Source: Planctomycetia bacterium
Lineage (GTDB): Bacteria; Planctomycetota; Planctomycetia; Pirellulales; Thermoguttaceae
Assembly: GCA_030537455.1 (NCBI GenBank)
Contig: JAUNMR010000010.1
Location: 45,572 to 109,378 of the forward strand
Length of the DNA stretch: 63,807 nt
Reading direction: 5' to 3'
Shown here: one piece after another, positions 37,531 to 46,655 of the stretch
Layout of the letters: each line of letters begins with the position of its first letter
How positions within the stretch are numbered: the stretch's first letter is position 1
Position numbers and translations under genes: made by a program
The notes under the pieces: generated by a model
The model's input: only the letters and a program-made list of their open reading frames with translations
Told to the model about the DNA's origin: nothing
Databases searched by the model: none

Positions 37531-37575
37531 AAATACGCGCGATCGCGTCAATAGCGGTCGCGCGTATTTCTTTTG
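37531..37575 (+). terminator. terminator after the thioredoxin-like gene
   Basis: A perfect 12-base stem (37531-37542 with 37558-37569) ends in ATTTCTTTT. The opposite strand also ends in an A/T-rich arm, so it may act in both directions. Confidence 0.8.
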
Positions 37576-37624
37576 AGACGCGGCGATTTTGCGTCTGACG
37601 GTTGGTGTGTTTCTTCCCGCGAAA

Positions 37625-38752
37625 TTAGTTTTCGCGTGGCGTTTCGTTCTCAATGTCGACGTTCTTGTCGCGCGTTTTTGGGGCGCTGAAAGCGAGATAC
37701 GGATTGCGATGCATTTGTGTAGTATAGTTAAATGGTATAGCGGCGTTTGAGTATTTTGTGAACGCTAACATTAACGCGCCGGGGTAAGGTCGTTCTGGCT
37801 TTGGTTCGTTGGGATCGTTGGAGGGACGGCTTTTGTGCGAAATGGCGTGTAGAACCGAGTCGAGCCGACGGCGCTGGGTGTAGTATTCAAACGCGACGTG
37901 ATCGTAGAGATTCAGCTGGCGATTGGCTTGTATGAGCTTTTTAACCCAGGCGTCGAGCGCCTTGACAGAGCGAACCTCTTTGCCGTGCGCTAGTTGTATA
38001 TGCAACTGTTTTTCCTCTTCGGTTGGGTCGAGTTGAAAATGCTCGAGACTATTGAGTATAACCTTAGCGCGCATAGCGACTTGTAGCTCTTTCTTAGCGA
38101 CGGAAACTTGGTAATTGCTCTGGCGATAGAGCATGAGTTTGTCAGGTAGAACGTAAATTTTGTGTTTGAGTCCAATGCGCGACCATAACTCGAAATCCTG
38201 GGCGACTTTAAATTCCTCGTTGTATGCGAACCCGTGCGTGCGAAACAGCGAGGCGCGCATGAGAACCGAAGGATGCAGCACCCCCTGGCATCCGTAGGGC
38301 AGACGACCCTGTATTTGCCATGGAAGGTTAGGACGACGACGCATTTTGCGGTATTTGCGCTCCGGCGTGAGTAGTAGCGCTTCCGTGCCCAGGACGTCGA
38401 CGTCTTGAAACTCTCGGAGGAACGCGACCTGTTTTTCCAACCGGTCGAGTAGCGCTACGTCATCGGAGTCCATACGCGCGATGAACTCCCCACGAGACTG
38501 ACCTATCGCGAGATTGAGGCTCCGCGCCAGACCGCTATTGGTCTGATTGCGCAAGAGTACGATTCTTTTGTCCTTCTGTGCTATATAATGTAAGAACGCC
38601 TGGATTGGCTCGTTGGAGCAGTCGTCGACGATAATGAACTCTAGATCTTTCCAGGTCTGTAGAAGAATAGAATCGATCGCCTCTTGCAAGACGTCTTCGG
38701 GCGTATTGTAGACGCTCATAACAACTGAGACGGTGGGATTGACGTTTGACAT
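37625..38752 (-). CDS. glycosyltransferase family 2
   Basis: The 375-residue GT-A protein begins VSVVMSVYNTPEDVLQEAIDS and contains EFIIVDDCS and the metal/nucleotide motif ARMDSDDVALLDRL (DxD). PYGCQGVLHPSVLMR and QDFELWSRIG are typical of the acceptor side of GT2 enzymes. It transfers sugars from nucleotide donors to a glycan. It is on the same strand as the GT8 gene upstream (95 bases away), which suggests a small surface-glycan operon. Confidence 0.93.
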   Translation of the reverse strand: MSNVNPTVSVVMSVYNTPEDVLQEAIDSILLQTWKDLEFIIVDDCSNEPIQAFLHYIAQKDKRIVLLRNQTNSGLARSLNLAIGQSRGEFIARMDSDDVALLDRLEKQVAFLREFQDVDVLGTEALLLTPERKYRKMRRRPNLPWQIQGRLPYGCQGVLHPSVLMRASLFRTHGFAYNEEFKVAQDFELWSRIGLKHKIYVLPDKLMLYRQSNYQVSVAKKELQVAMRAKVILNSLEHFQLDPTEEEKQLHIQLAHGKEVRSVKALDAWVKKLIQANRQLNLYDHVAFEYYTQRRRLDSVLHAISHKSRPSNDPNEPKPERPYPGALMLAFTKYSNAAIPFNYTTQMHRNPYLAFSAPKTRDKNVDIENETPREN

Positions 38753-38847
38753 TTTAAATATGCATTCTATTCGCGTGTTGACTCGAGGAGTGAACGGCGT
38801 GCTCGCGCTCTTGTCTATGGGCGCTTAAAGCCGCTTTACGTTTTGTA

Positions 38848-39792
38848 TTATCGCAAGTTGAATCTTTTGCGAATAGCACGTCTGATTTTTCTTGGAAAGA
38901 AGAAGAAACACAAGACGTTGCAAAAAACGCGTTTGCAGTTGCTTTTAAACTGATAGGCACGCCCCTGCATAGGCAGACGTCGATAGGGGGTTTTTTGCGC
39001 ATAGGAATAAAGCAGATCTAGTCGCGGGCAACGCAGACGACTGCCCATGTAGTGTAGTACGACGGTCTCCTGTGGGGAGTAATCGCGCGGATGGGAGTTC
39101 CAGCGCGGTTGCAGTAGCAGGTAGCCGTGTCGCGCGGCGTAGGCGTTGAGTAGATCTTGGTCGGGAAATTCCACGCGATCATGTAATTCAATGGACAGGT
39201 CGAGTAGTTCGCTGAGCACGTCTTTCTCACGCCACAGCTGCAGATTCATGAGAAGTACTCCGGAATTGAAGTAGCGATGATTCGGCGCGCAACCGAGACG
39301 TTCGATGTGTGATTTGCGAATATAGGGATCGTCGCGCGCAGCGAGAAAGGCGTCTTTAAGTTCCGTTTCCCAAAGGGGCTTGAGGCTTTTTAAAACGATG
39401 ATATCGACGTCAAGGTAGAGAACCTTCTTAAGATCTTGCGGTAGATACTTTTCGGCAAAGAGTCTGTAATTAACGACTGCTGGAAACGAGGAAATATCAC
39501 GTCGCATATACCTGAGGTAGGCGTTTAGATCAGGGTTATAGCGCTTGAACTGAAACTTTTCGTCGTTTTGCATTTCCTGGAGCTTTTGCAGGTCGTCCGG
39601 CAGTAGACCAGCGTCGACGATATGAAAGAAGAGTCGGTCGTCCGCCGCGGCGTTGTCCAAAATAGAACGAATAGTTGTGGCAAGGAAGGGCGCGTAGTTG
39701 TGATCTGCGATCAATAGGATTTGAATCACGTGCGGATCATATATCGCGGCGCTTGACTCTTTGTCATTTGCTATATTAGTATATTCCGTCAT
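38848..39792 (-). CDS. glycosyltransferase family 8
   Basis: The 314-residue protein has the retaining GT8 features: VIQILLIADHNYAPFLATTI near the start, the DxD motif in VLYLDVDIIVLKSLKPLW, HRYFNSGVLLMNLQLWRE, FPDQDLLNAYAARH and a C-terminal VVLHYMGSRLRCP. Such enzymes add galactose or glucose to lipooligosaccharide-type glycans. It ends in a basic, hydrophobic tail that could bind the membrane. It starts 75 bases after the outer-membrane-type gene. Confidence 0.93.
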   Translation of the reverse strand: MTEYTNIANDKESSAAIYDPHVIQILLIADHNYAPFLATTIRSILDNAAADDRLFFHIVDAGLLPDDLQKLQEMQNDEKFQFKRYNPDLNAYLRYMRRDISSFPAVVNYRLFAEKYLPQDLKKVLYLDVDIIVLKSLKPLWETELKDAFLAARDDPYIRKSHIERLGCAPNHRYFNSGVLLMNLQLWREKDVLSELLDLSIELHDRVEFPDQDLLNAYAARHGYLLLQPRWNSHPRDYSPQETVVLHYMGSRLRCPRLDLLYSYAQKTPYRRLPMQGRAYQFKSNCKRVFCNVLCFFFFPRKIRRAIRKRFNLR

Positions 39793-39866
39793 TACGCGCT
39801 CCTTGTTTGTATCGTAAGGTTAAGGTTCTGCGTGTGAATGAATCGTATTCGCCAGCGACGATGCGT

Positions 39867-41006
39867 CTAGAAGTGAATTATTGTTTTAAAATAGACGGCG
39901 GCTCCGGGGCGGTTAGTCTCAAACCAGTAGGCGCCTTGTCGCGATTCGAGCTTGATTTTACGCGCAAACGCCATGCCTAGCTGGCAGCGATATTGGAATT
40001 GAGTCGCTTGGCGTTCCAGTTCGGTAAAGACGCGGAAGTCGCGATATTCCGTTTTGACGTCGCGTCGCGTCGCGCCTTGCCACGCTGGAGGAATCGACTC
40101 AAAGACGCCGTTGAAACTGCTCATGCCGCCTCCGACGCTCAGCCAGTAGCTTTCCTCGGGATTGTGATTGAAAAGCTCGACCTTTTTGGCGACTTTTGGT
40201 TCCGGAAAAAGGAAGTCGACGCGCCACTGTTCGCTTGGCGTCCAGACCGCGCCGAGGATAGGTAGTAATTTCGTTTCTGCGGTCGTGGCGTAACACCCCC
40301 CCAGAAACCATTTCCATTCCTCCGACGGCGTAAAGATTGCCAGTGCGACCGTGGAAATATTTACGCTTTCTTTGTCCTTCGCGCTACCGTCTCCGTTGTA
40401 GGCGCCATTTACCGATAGGGTATAGAGCCAACGTTCCGAATGGGGTATGACATAACTGACTCCCCCTCCGAGACTGTAAAGTTCGATTTTATCATTGGCG
40501 ATCTGTCCCATAGTCGGCACGTCGAGGCGACGATAGCCCAGAGTCGGTGAAACGAGGATAAAATGCCCCGAGAACGCAGAGGGCAGTCCGAGCTTCATGG
40601 AGGCGTTGACTCCAAAGTACCCGCTCTCGTCCTGGGTCGGAAGGTATTCCAGAGTTAGGTCGCTTCCCTGGCGGCATTTGCCCAGCATTGTAAAGAACGT
40701 CGTCTTTTCGCTCCCTTGCGCGGAGTTGGCGTCGTAAAGTTCAAGCGCCCGTGATTCCGAAGCGTCATCCTGTCCGGAAACGAGACCTGGTTCCAGAAAG
40801 GCGTCGACGACTTCTTCCTCTTGCGCATCGGTCGAGGTAGCCGACGTCCGTTCGGTTTGCCAGCGCCAGCCCGCGTCGGTAGGACGCTGCGCCAGCGCCG
40901 TGTTCGAGACGATCGTTACGCACGTCAGACACAACAAAGCCAGGCGACCGGTTGCGGTAACCACTTTGTTGCGCGTACGCTGCGTCGGTTGTTGAGGAGG
41001 CGTCAT
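39867..41006 (-). CDS. outer-membrane beta-barrel-type protein
   Basis: This 379-residue protein has a signal peptide (LALLCLTCVTIVSNTALAQ). Alternating strand-like segments with aromatic girdles fill the rest, and the chain ends in YFKTIIHF, a C-terminal aromatic residue as in outer-membrane barrels. The pattern (LGLPSAFSGHFILVSPTLGYRR, GVSYVIPHSERWLYTLSVNGAY) recalls the DUF6268-type planctomycete family, but I cannot confirm this. Export to the outer membrane is inference. It lies between a methyltransferase gene upstream and glycosyltransferases downstream, all on one strand. Confidence 0.7.
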   Translation of the reverse strand: MTPPQQPTQRTRNKVVTATGRLALLCLTCVTIVSNTALAQRPTDAGWRWQTERTSATSTDAQEEEVVDAFLEPGLVSGQDDASESRALELYDANSAQGSEKTTFFTMLGKCRQGSDLTLEYLPTQDESGYFGVNASMKLGLPSAFSGHFILVSPTLGYRRLDVPTMGQIANDKIELYSLGGGVSYVIPHSERWLYTLSVNGAYNGDGSAKDKESVNISTVALAIFTPSEEWKWFLGGCYATTAETKLLPILGAVWTPSEQWRVDFLFPEPKVAKKVELFNHNPEESYWLSVGGGMSSFNGVFESIPPAWQGATRRDVKTEYRDFRVFTELERQATQFQYRCQLGMAFARKIKLESRQGAYWFETNRPGAAVYFKTIIHF

Positions 41007-41045
41007 CGGCGTCGACTTTCGTTTTTGCGAGGTTGCACTGACGCT

Positions 41046-43460
41046 CTAGAATAGCGATTCTCCCCCTTTTTGACAAGCGCATTTCCGGCGTAGCGCGCAC
41101 GATAACCGCGCTATTTCTAGGAAGATTTCCTGATTTGCGTCGAACTGTGGTATCGGCAAGGCGTTTAGTAACGAAGGCGAGCCGAAACTTTTGGTGTTCG
41201 GTACGCTGATACGTCGCGCCGCCTCGCGAATCACGCGGGAATTGAGCATGGCGCAAAGGTAATCGGCCTCCTGTGCCGAACCGACCGTCGTCATTGACAA
41301 GGTCTCCTGCGGCAGTATCACGCGTGCGTCTTGCTCCTCGACAATCGCCGCGGCGCGCAGATCGGCGTCCATACGACGCCACACGACCTTGTAACGCGCG
41401 AAAGTGTCCTCGTTTACATTATAGAGCGACCAAAAGGGCGCCTGAGACTGATACCGCTTGTATGCGCTACGCGCGCGCAGTTGCGATTCAAATCGCTGAA
41501 GATATTGCAACGCCAGGGGATAGCGTTGCGCCATTATTTCGTGCGCGTACCCTCGCCGCGTTTGAGGATCCTGCGTCATGAGTATGAGCGTGGTAACCTT
41601 ACGCAGACAAAAGGGCGCCACGTCGCGCCAGCGCGCTAGGGGAAACAGCAGCGAGGACTCTAGCGCCGCCTCAACGCATTCGACCTTTTTACGACCCGTA
41701 AGCCCTTGATTGCGCGCGACGACTATCGGCGTCGTTAAGTCGACATGCTCGAACCAAAAGACCCCGCTAGCGCCCGCGGCGTTGACCCCAAGTTGAGCGC
41801 GATATCGCGCTGAGGAATCCTGCCGTGTTGTGCGCGCTAGGCGTTCTGCTAACTCGTTAATTCGCTGTAATTCAGGAAAATCTGTCCCTTGCGCTACGCG
41901 TGAAGTTTCGCCTCGACTCGCCTCGCCAGGCTCGTCAATTCTCCACGTTGCGCCGGGACTGGTTGATTCCGGCGTCGCCTCGCCGATTGTGAGTTGGAGC
42001 GATAGACGCTCAGAAAGACGTCGTGCCTGCGGCGTTGTGTAAGTCGAGTCGGAACATGCGGTGGAATCAGCTGATAAATTGGCGCTGGCGCGTTTCCAGA
42101 TTCTCACGGGGATCGGGAAATCGGCGCGAGCTTCTTTCTTGAGATACAGCGCAATTGCACGCGTTGCAACTCCTTGAAAAATAGACGCTTGACTGAAGTC
42201 GTCCAATTCCAAAGCGCCACAGGTCGCGCAGCTCAGACGGCTGTCGTTCTCTACGACGCCGAAACGCCGGAAACCCTGACCGGCTTGGCGCGTCTGCAGT
42301 AAGGACTTCGGTAGAAGAAAGGCAAGGACGCCATGAGGCGCTAGGCGTAAATCGAGCGTACGAAAGACCATGAGGCTCGCCAGTTCCTTCTTGCCGCCGC
42401 CGAGGCGCGCGCGTGTGCCGTCGAGGTCGAATAGACCGTAATCTCGCCACATCTGAAAGGTTAACTTGCGATATTCAGGTTCCAATCGTTCCCAAGACAG
42501 CCACGGCGGATTGCCCAATGCGATTTCAAAGGGCGTGGTCGGTAGCGTTGCGAGTCGCTTCTCGTGGAAATAATCCTCGCTGGCGCAGGGGTAGGCGTCG
42601 AGAATGGAATCGCGCAGACGCACCGGTAGCGTATTGTGTGGTAAAGTCGATAATAATCGATTTAAAAGCGCCGCGCGCGAGCCACACGCGTCGTGAAAGG
42701 CTACGGTAAATAGAAGATTCGCTTGCGATGTGAGAACCGCCAGTGGACTGACGTCGTAGCCTTGGAGCGCTGCGAGCGCCTCGCTACAGGAAGCGCCGCG
42801 ATTGAGGTTTGATTCCAACGCAGCGCAAAGAAAAACGCCGGCGCCACAGCATGGATCGACGCACCGTGGAGTCGCCATGTTTGACCGGATGGAGTTTGCG
42901 TGCGAAAGCTGACGGCTTTCCCAGAGTTGACGCGCTTGGTCGTAGACAAATCTCGCAATCGGCGCCGGGGTGTAGAATTCCCCAAGCGCGCGTCGTGATG
43001 AGCCGGAGCAGACGATTTCATAGAGCTGAGCGAAGGGCGCGTGTGAATCTGTGGCGTCTAGTAGCAAGGACGCGACGTTTGCCGGTAGGGGCGCCGGGAG
43101 GTCGTTTGCCCAATCGAAGGGGGTGGCGCCGAAGAGCCGACGCATTTGATCGCGCGACAGCTCAAAGGTCGAAGCGACCACGGCGAAGATCAGTTGCGCC
43201 AGATAGGCGTGGACAAAGAATCGTTCTAAAAGCTTGGCGTCAGCGGAGGAATCGTCGCGCTTCTGAGTCGTTTGAGTTAAGAAATCGTGCGCAACGCCGC
43301 GCCAAATCAATTTCCACGCGTTAAATGCGCGCAACGCGAGCGGAGCGCCCAAAGCGAACCGCTCGCGCAGTTTGACGAGATAATCCTGGCACAGAGCGTT
43401 TTGTACACCGAAGAGACGACGTACGCGCGTGCGTAAAGGCGTCAGCGCGTTGCGTGCCAT
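41046..43460 (-). CDS. N6-adenine DNA methyltransferase, Eco57I/type IIG-like, no nuclease seen
   Basis: The 804-residue protein has a helical N-terminal region, then GEFYTPAPIARFVYDQA and the SAM-binding motif I CVDPCCGAGVFL. Motif IV is GNPPWLSWERLEPEYRKL, and the fold continues as LAPHGVLAFLLPKSLLQTRQAG. A long C-terminal part ends with a segment typical of target-recognition domains (YLCAMLNSRVI, SLLNALPIPQFD). It should methylate adenine in a specific DNA site. I see no PD-(D/E)XK motif in the N-terminus and no adjacent nuclease. It could be a solitary methylase or part of a defence system that lies elsewhere. Confidence 0.87.
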   Translation of the reverse strand: MARNALTPLRTRVRRLFGVQNALCQDYLVKLRERFALGAPLALRAFNAWKLIWRGVAHDFLTQTTQKRDDSSADAKLLERFFVHAYLAQLIFAVVASTFELSRDQMRRLFGATPFDWANDLPAPLPANVASLLLDATDSHAPFAQLYEIVCSGSSRRALGEFYTPAPIARFVYDQARQLWESRQLSHANSIRSNMATPRCVDPCCGAGVFLCAALESNLNRGASCSEALAALQGYDVSPLAVLTSQANLLFTVAFHDACGSRAALLNRLLSTLPHNTLPVRLRDSILDAYPCASEDYFHEKRLATLPTTPFEIALGNPPWLSWERLEPEYRKLTFQMWRDYGLFDLDGTRARLGGGKKELASLMVFRTLDLRLAPHGVLAFLLPKSLLQTRQAGQGFRRFGVVENDSRLSCATCGALELDDFSQASIFQGVATRAIALYLKKEARADFPIPVRIWKRASANLSADSTACSDSTYTTPQARRLSERLSLQLTIGEATPESTSPGATWRIDEPGEASRGETSRVAQGTDFPELQRINELAERLARTTRQDSSARYRAQLGVNAAGASGVFWFEHVDLTTPIVVARNQGLTGRKKVECVEAALESSLLFPLARWRDVAPFCLRKVTTLILMTQDPQTRRGYAHEIMAQRYPLALQYLQRFESQLRARSAYKRYQSQAPFWSLYNVNEDTFARYKVVWRRMDADLRAAAIVEEQDARVILPQETLSMTTVGSAQEADYLCAMLNSRVIREAARRISVPNTKSFGSPSLLNALPIPQFDANQEIFLEIARLSCALRRKCACQKGGESLF

Positions 43461-43544
43461 TGCGTAGCGACCCTTTGTGGAGATTACGTTCAGGAAAGAA
43501 TAAAGGCGACGTCACGCGTTGGGCATGACGCCGCGCCGGGGGGA

Positions 43545-44327
43545 TCACACGTTGTGAATAACAGTGCGCACAACGCCGAAGATGTTCAATTCCATGTCTT
43601 CGGTGACAATAATTCTTTCGAAGTGAGGATTTTCGGGACGCAGTTCCGTGCGCGTACGCGTTTTGAACAGGCGCTTGACGGTGAAGTCGCCGCCGTCGAT
43701 CGAGGCGACAATCACGTCGCCGTTGGTCGCTTCTAAACTACGATCGACGATGAGAATATCATCGGGAAAGATACCGGCGTCGCGCATTGATTCACCGACG
43801 ACCTTAAGGAAGTAGGTCGACGCGGGATTCGGTACTAGTTTAGTGCCGAGGTTGAAGGTTTCCGCGCTCGTATCTCCAGCGGGGGAGGGGAAGCCGGCCT
43901 GGATATGATTGTCGTAGACGGGGAAGACGTAACCGTTGCGTTCAACGAAATCGTCGACGTACTCCACCAGATCGATCGGCACGCGTAACGCTTTGGTCGG
44001 TTTGCCATATTTGCCGGAACCCTTGGGACGACCGGCGCCACGACGCGCGCCTCCGCGCGAGGAGACTTGAGTTTGTTCAACGGTATCAACGGTATCAACG
44101 GTTTCGACCAGTTCGATCGGTTCGGGCTTTTCGACCGGTTTCAGGGGCTTGCGTACGGTCTTTTTCGGGACGGCAAGATAGGATTTCACTGGTACTTTAC
44201 CGAGAGGTTTGACGATACGCGTCGCTTTTAAAGACGCGCTCTTGCGAGGCGCGCGCGGTTCTTCTGCAGTAGCGCGTGTGGTTCGGGTCGCCTTAAGGGT
44301 CGTGGCGGTACGTTTGGTCTTTTTCAC
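43545..44327 (-). CDS. UmuD/LexA-type S24 self-cleaving protein with AT-hook/RHH-like N-terminus
   Basis: The protein has 260 residues from a GTG at 44327 with AGAGG upstream; a TTG at 44357 is weaker. The C-terminal half is UmuD-like: a cleavage site of LexA type (Ala144-Gly145 in QAGFPSPAGD), Ser180 in VVGESMRD and Lys218 in DFTVKRL. The N-terminus is a Lys/Thr/Arg-rich tail, then RGGARRGAGRPKGSG (AT-hook-like), then KALRVPIDLVEYVDDFVER, which resembles a ribbon-helix-helix. It could be an SOS-type repressor or a UmuD homologue; no umuC is adjacent. The methyltransferase gene is 84 bases downstream. Confidence 0.85.
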   Translation of the reverse strand: MKKTKRTATTLKATRTTRATAEEPRAPRKSASLKATRIVKPLGKVPVKSYLAVPKKTVRKPLKPVEKPEPIELVETVDTVDTVEQTQVSSRGGARRGAGRPKGSGKYGKPTKALRVPIDLVEYVDDFVERNGYVFPVYDNHIQAGFPSPAGDTSAETFNLGTKLVPNPASTYFLKVVGESMRDAGIFPDDILIVDRSLEATNGDVIVASIDGGDFTVKRLFKTRTRTELRPENPHFERIIVTEDMELNIFGVVRTVIHNV

Positions 44328-44961
44328 TTTTATGCCTCTGTGATGATTGTGTAACAACCGGCGCAGTTCGAGCGACGTCGGCGTTTTGGCGCGAATGGCG
44401 TGCGCGGGGCTTGGCGCTTCATAACGTATCGTTGTTCAGTCTTAGCGACGCGCCTCGAAAATCGCGTCGGCAATAGCGCACAAGACTTAGTTTATTCTAA
44501 TTCATAATTCATACATTACAATAGGAAGTCATCATTTTAGTCTCAATAAATTAAAAAAAAATAGAAAACAAGCCAAAGCATATCAAAGTTGAGGTAGGTT
44601 TAGGACGCCTGAGCGCAAATAAACTCGAGAATAGGATTATTTAATCTTTGCTAGAAGCGACGACTATAATCAGCTTTTTATTTAGATTATTATCGTGCGT
44701 GGTTGCATGGGCGGCGTTTATTGTGACGCACAGCGACTAGGTCATTGATACTTTGTGTCGACGCCTTTAATCTTTGTGAGTATTTCTTCTGTGACAAAAA
44801 CGTCAGAGATTTCCCACGCACTCCGGCGCTTGTTATTGAGACAATATGTATGGCAGAATTGATTTCTATTAAAAAAGCGCCCGATACGACGAGGGAGCGT
44901 TGAGTCGTATCGGGCTGTTGTAGCGCGTCTTCGATTTGTGGCGACGCGTTTGGAACTAACG
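44328..44961. other. AT-rich intergenic region upstream of the S24 gene
   Basis: About 600 bases without a convincing gene. The 44490-44575 part is very AT-rich and includes a nine-base A tract (44554-44562), a plausible binding region for the AT-hook-like protein just downstream. That link is inference. A terminator (44871-44915) ends the xylanase unit. Confidence 0.45.
44871..44915 (-). terminator. terminator after the xylanase gene
   Basis: An 11-base perfect stem (44880-44890 with 44904-44914). On the minus strand it is followed by TTTTTT after two bases. Confidence 0.85.
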
Positions 44962-46629
44962 TCAGGGAAGAACGACCGTTATTTCAGTACTGTCGTGGCG
45001 TACCGGCGCGTAGCATTGTACGCGTTTGCCTTGGAGTTCCGCTGTGATTTCATAGTCGCCGAGAAAGACGCGCTGTTGACAAACGCCGTCGCTATTGGTT
45101 TTAGTTTCGAGGTTCGTGCGCCAGGTTTGACCGACAAGAGTGGTAAAGACTTCTCCGGCGGGCTTTAACTGCCAATCGCTGGTATATAACGCGGCGTTCG
45201 GTCGCCAGTGAGCGCGTTCCCAAAAGCCCCAGAGTAAGAATTTATCAACCGCGGGACATGAGAAGGCGACCGTCATGAAGTCTCGTGTGAATTGCGCGTG
45301 CAATTCTTCGTCTTGGGTATCGACGTCGTGCTCGGTAATGGCAATGGGGAGATTGAGTTCTGCCATACGATTGAGAATTTCCAGCATCCGTTCCGGGGGC
45401 GTAAAGGGATAGCCGAAATGTCCTTGCATTCCCAGACCTCCCAGAGGCGCGCCGGCGTTGAGGAGCTCTTGTGCGGTTTGATAATAGAAGTCATGCTTGC
45501 GACGATCGAGACCTTCTGCGGACAGAATCCCGTAGTCGTTGAGGTAGAGTCGTGCGTTCGGATCTGCCTGACGCGCCAATTTATACCACGACGCAAGTTC
45601 CGACTTGCCAAGGATTTGCCATATGTCCCTATTGTCGTAGGGCTCGTTGACTACGTCCCAGTCGACCAGCCGACCTTGTAATTGCGAAGCTTCCTCAAGA
45701 ATGTGCTCGTTGATCAATTTCCGCAGTTTTTCCGGCGACTCGGCGGCGTCTTTCCACATTGGATTAGAGTTGCGCCAACTCGGCCAGACCAGACAATGCC
45801 CACGAACCGCTATGTTGTGACGCTCAAGCCACTGCAACGCTTGGTCCACTCGTTCTCGCGCGCGTGCGTTTTGCCAAGCGAACCACTTTAGATCGTTTTC
45901 AAAGACGACGATATCGCAGTAATTTTCGATGAAATCACGATATTTTTCCCCATCCGGACTCGCATCCAGTAGTCTTGCCGCCACGACGCAGGTTCCCCAC
46001 TGGAATGCGGAGCGCTTCTCCACAATTGAGACCGTGGCGTCTACCGCGGGCGAACCGTCGGCGTGGCGAAGGTTCAGCGTCAGATCTCCCTTACGATATT
46101 GTTCAATGCGCTCTTGCGCTTCGCGTCGCCACTGTGCGTGCGGTTCTGAGCCGGGATAGAGCTCTCTTGGCGGCAGATTAGACGCGTCAGGGTTCAGTAT
46201 TAGTTCAAGATTTGAGATTTCAACGCTTTGCACCAGGTCGCCGAAGAATAAGCCGAAGGCGTATTGACCGGCGCGATATTGACGAGCACTACGAAAGGCA
46301 AAGGCGTATTCGCGCGCGGTACGTCCGATTTCAACGCGCTCAAAGAGCGATTTGTCGTACGACCCGCCGTCGGTTTCAAAGTAGACGCGCGCCGACGCCA
46401 GACCGCTTTCGGTTTGCGCCGATAGTGTGCGCGCGGTGAACCGGATCATAAGTTCCGCGCGCGGCGGTAGGTCGCATTCGGCACGATATCGTAATCCAGA
46501 GTTCCAAGGGTTTTGAGGACGCGTCTGAACCTCGAATCGTAGCGTTACGTTCGAATCAACCGTGTCGTCGTCGGTCGTCGACGTTAATGTGGCGCGTCCA
46601 AATTCACCGGGCGCGTTGTTGAGACTCAC
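44962..46629 (-). CDS. GH10 endo-1,4-beta-xylanase with N-terminal CBM-like domain
   Basis: The protein has 555 residues from a GTG at 46629. Residues 1-145 look like a carbohydrate-binding beta-sandwich (CBM4/22-like, with the ARVYFETDGG segment and an SVEISNLELIL final strand). Residues 180-500 are a GH10 barrel: GHCLVWP (277-283), acid/base Glu329 in DVVNEPYD and nucleophile Glu433 in ITEHDVD. It cleaves internal xylan bonds. No signal peptide is present, which is odd for a xylanase. The frame stays open upstream through the A10 tract at 46666-46675 into the exported esterase gene, so the true product may be a fusion (see findings). Confidence 0.9.
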   Translation of the reverse strand: MSLNNAPGEFGRATLTSTTDDDTVDSNVTLRFEVQTRPQNPWNSGLRYRAECDLPPRAELMIRFTARTLSAQTESGLASARVYFETDGGSYDKSLFERVEIGRTAREYAFAFRSARQYRAGQYAFGLFFGDLVQSVEISNLELILNPDASNLPPRELYPGSEPHAQWRREAQERIEQYRKGDLTLNLRHADGSPAVDATVSIVEKRSAFQWGTCVVAARLLDASPDGEKYRDFIENYCDIVVFENDLKWFAWQNARARERVDQALQWLERHNIAVRGHCLVWPSWRNSNPMWKDAAESPEKLRKLINEHILEEASQLQGRLVDWDVVNEPYDNRDIWQILGKSELASWYKLARQADPNARLYLNDYGILSAEGLDRRKHDFYYQTAQELLNAGAPLGGLGMQGHFGYPFTPPERMLEILNRMAELNLPIAITEHDVDTQDEELHAQFTRDFMTVAFSCPAVDKFLLWGFWERAHWRPNAALYTSDWQLKPAGEVFTTLVGQTWRTNLETKTNSDGVCQQRVFLGDYEITAELQGKRVQCYAPVRHDSTEITVVLP

Positions 46630-46655
46630 GGCGTTTTCACGGGTTAGGCGAAAGA

